64,000 nt of DNA from Chiridota heheva. Its lineage: Eukaryota; Echinodermata; Holothuroidea; Apodida; Chiridotidae. Each line of letters opens with the position of its first letter. Within the stretch, counting starts at the first letter, position 1. The stretch covers positions 478,501-542,500 of the forward strand of contig JAIGNY010001912.1 in NCBI GenBank assembly GCA_020152595.1, in the 5' to 3' direction. The notes under the pieces are model-generated. The model did no database searches and was not told the origin of the DNA. It saw nothing but the letters and a program-made list of their open reading frames with translations. Made by a program: the position numbers and the translations under genes. Shown here one piece after another: positions 62,383-64,000 of the stretch.

Positions 62383-62450
62383 CCCCATGCTCTTCTCGAA
62401 ATTCTCAGGCTTACCACCCCCACGCTCTCCTCAAAATCCTCAGGCTCACC
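62383..62450. repeat. 35-bp diverged tandem duplication in the LINE thumb
   Basis: CCATGCTCTTCTCGAAATTC and CCACGCTCTCCTCAAAATCC start two units 35 bp apart; the length shifts the reading frame. Confidence 0.8.
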
Positions 62451-62485
62451 ACTTGTACCAAGTTCGACTACTGCAATATTGTCTA

Positions 62486-62683
62486 CTTTGCCACTCACAA
62501 CTCTTACCTCAACCACATCAACACCATCCAAAATGAAGCTCTCAGGCTTTGCCTGATTGCCTTCAAGACCTCCCCAATCAACTGCTTTGCCACTCACAAC
62601 TCTTACCTCAACCACATCAACACCATCCAAAATGAAGCTCTCAGGCTTTGCCTGATTGCCTTCAAGACCTCCCCAATCAACTG
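62486..62683. repeat. 99-bp in-frame tandem duplication in the LINE thumb
   Basis: CTTTGCCACTCACAACTCTT through CCAATCAACTG at 62486-62584 is repeated without visible change at 62585-62683, adding 33 residues in frame. Confidence 0.92.
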
Positions 62684-63039
62684 CCTTCAAGTTGAAGCCA
62701 ATGAACCCCCCTTTGTGCTAGGGTGTAGAAAGCTTAGCCTTTCCTACACTTTTAGAGCCCTCACCAACTTCCAAAACCAGTCTACAACCTCATTAGGTAT
62801 CCCAATTTCTCCACGCTCTTCGATAGGACTAAAACCATATCCCCTCCCTTCAGCTTATGCATCACACCCGACCTTTATCATCTGGACATCAAGCTTGCCA
62901 CTTTTGGCACCTTCTCTTGGCCCACTTTTCCTCCCTGAGCCACCCCTCCCTCTTTCGTCCACCAGGACCTCTCCACTTATCACAAAGCCCAAACCTACCC
63001 CAACCTCTTCATCAACCTCCACAATCAAATTAAAGACCC

Positions 63040-63440
63040 AACTCTCCAACTACATTACCATCTATACTGATGGCTCCAAGGAAGGCAACAAGACAGCTGC
63101 TGCTTCCGGCATCCAAGACATCACCCTCAGTATCAGGCTTTCCAACTACTTGTCCATCTTCTTGGCTGAGATCAAGGCCATCCTGCTTGCCCTCAACTAT
63201 ATTGAGGGCGAGCTCAGACACTTTGCCATCTTCTCAGACTCCAAGTCTGTCCTTCTTTACTCGACCTCAATTGGGATAACCCCATGTCCCACATCCTCCT
63301 CTGCAATCTCTCCCCCCTCCGTCGTCAGGAAAGTATTATTTTCTTCTGTATTCTTTTCTTTTCTAGATACACAGCCATGTTGGCACCCCTGGCAATGACA
63401 GAGCTAATTCAGCTGCTAAGCTTGCTCTTAACCTACCCCC
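63040..63440 (+). pseudogene. RNase H of the second I-group LINE
   Basis: YTDGSKEGNKTAAASG, FLAEIKAILLALNYIEGE and HFAIFSDSKSVLLYS keep the first three catalytic carboxylates. Near 63370, in another frame, HSHVGTPGNDRANSAAKL has Asn where the other copy has the last catalytic Asp. Confidence 0.8.
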
Positions 63441-63605
63441 TTCCCCAAAACCCATTCCGACATTAAAACGCTTATTGCTTCCCTCGTTGGTGACCGCTAG
63501 CAAACCTAACGGGACTCCCAAATTGAAAATAAAGTCCACAACATCCAGCCTACCATTCCAACCAAACCCATCATCCACAAACCCATTATCCACAACATAC
63601 TGTAG

Positions 63606-64000
63606 ATATGCATCTTAATTGCACCTGTGGTAATAAATTCTAAGTATGCCAGAAGCAATATCTGAAATTGTTCATTGTTACAAGTTGTTAATTTCAGCCC
63701 CACAGCTGTGAAATAGATATTTTTGATTCATGAATTACCCCTGATGTGTGATGCCTTTCATGAATGAATGACATTGTGGGAGCAATTATTGGAGGAATTG
63801 TAAAGTGAAAAGATTATCAGCTTGTATTTTGAATAAAACTGTATTATGTAAACTATGAAAACCAAAGTGTGAGACATGAATTTTTTTTAAACAAATTTTC
63901 ACATATGGGGATTTACTTACTAACATTTTATTTGAAATACTCAAAATAACCTCCAAGAAATACAAAAGATACTGAAACTCACAAACAATTATAAAGATAA
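63606..64000 (+). other. WDR7: WDR7 intron 11, end of window
   Basis: AT-rich sequence with no exon seen. Confidence 0.5.

Larger units (their letters stand above)
61540..63000 (+). pseudogene. RT of the second I-group LINE, palm deleted
   Basis: INDAGCTSKGPDYIPYQFLK is followed directly by the PKKRMSHKAAS segment that corresponds to just before SILSP in the other copy. Motif A (FFDLEKAFDTTW) is absent. The active-site motif YVDDFTIF of the other copy reads YVDNLNIFYSS here, with Asn replacing the second Asp. The thumb follows with the duplicated stretch at 62486-62683. Confidence 0.82.

Overview
This is an AT-rich eukaryotic window with spliced genes, dense with interspersed and tandem repeats. 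The single recognisable host gene is the 5' coding part of WDR7 (Rabconnectin-3 beta, a WD40 partner of the vacuolar H+-ATPase), on the + strand from 31964 and running off the right edge. The mix of retroelements (CR1-like and L2-like LINEs, an RNase H-bearing I-group LINE, an RTE-like fragment, a DIRS tyrosine-recombinase retrotransposon), the frequent TAGGCCTA words and the WDR7 sequence suggest a marine invertebrate deuterostome, probably an echinoderm. That assignment is inference.

Layout. From 1 to about 31 kb no host gene is recognisable. This part holds diverged dispersed repeats (0.9-4.4 kb and again at 14.2-15.1 kb), a CR1-like LINE 3' end (5.7 kb), a tRNA-derived SINE (6.4 kb), a defective minus-strand CR1-like LINE flanked by a short inverted repeat (8.1-11.3 kb), small terminal-inverted-repeat (TIR) elements (11.4, 12.6, 18.2 and 22.2 kb), a telomere-like G-rich minisatellite (16.7 kb), two very long TA arrays (19.1 and 20.6 kb), a foldback element (21.5 kb), a minus-strand LINE split by a TIR transposon with an exact 10-bp target duplication (23.3-25.2 kb), a plus-strand RNase H LINE (25.7-29.0 kb) and an RTE-like fragment (30.3-31.0 kb).

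From 31.9 kb onward the window is WDR7. Eleven coding exons (one of them a provisional 38-nt microexon) join in frame with GT-AG introns and give about 465 N-terminal residues. The introns are shaped by repeats. Intron 2 is almost entirely one ~7-kb DIRS element in sense orientation, with inverted terminal repeats and an internal complementary region. Intron 7 carries LINE fragments and four different minisatellites (111-, 38-, 76- and 20-bp units). Intron 11 carries a second, more damaged copy of the RNase H LINE.

No bacterial-type operon, CRISPR array, viral genome or new multi-gene system was found. The most unusual content is structural: the DIRS-filled intron, the nested transposon, the G-rich array, the antisense-open minisatellites and the foldback element.
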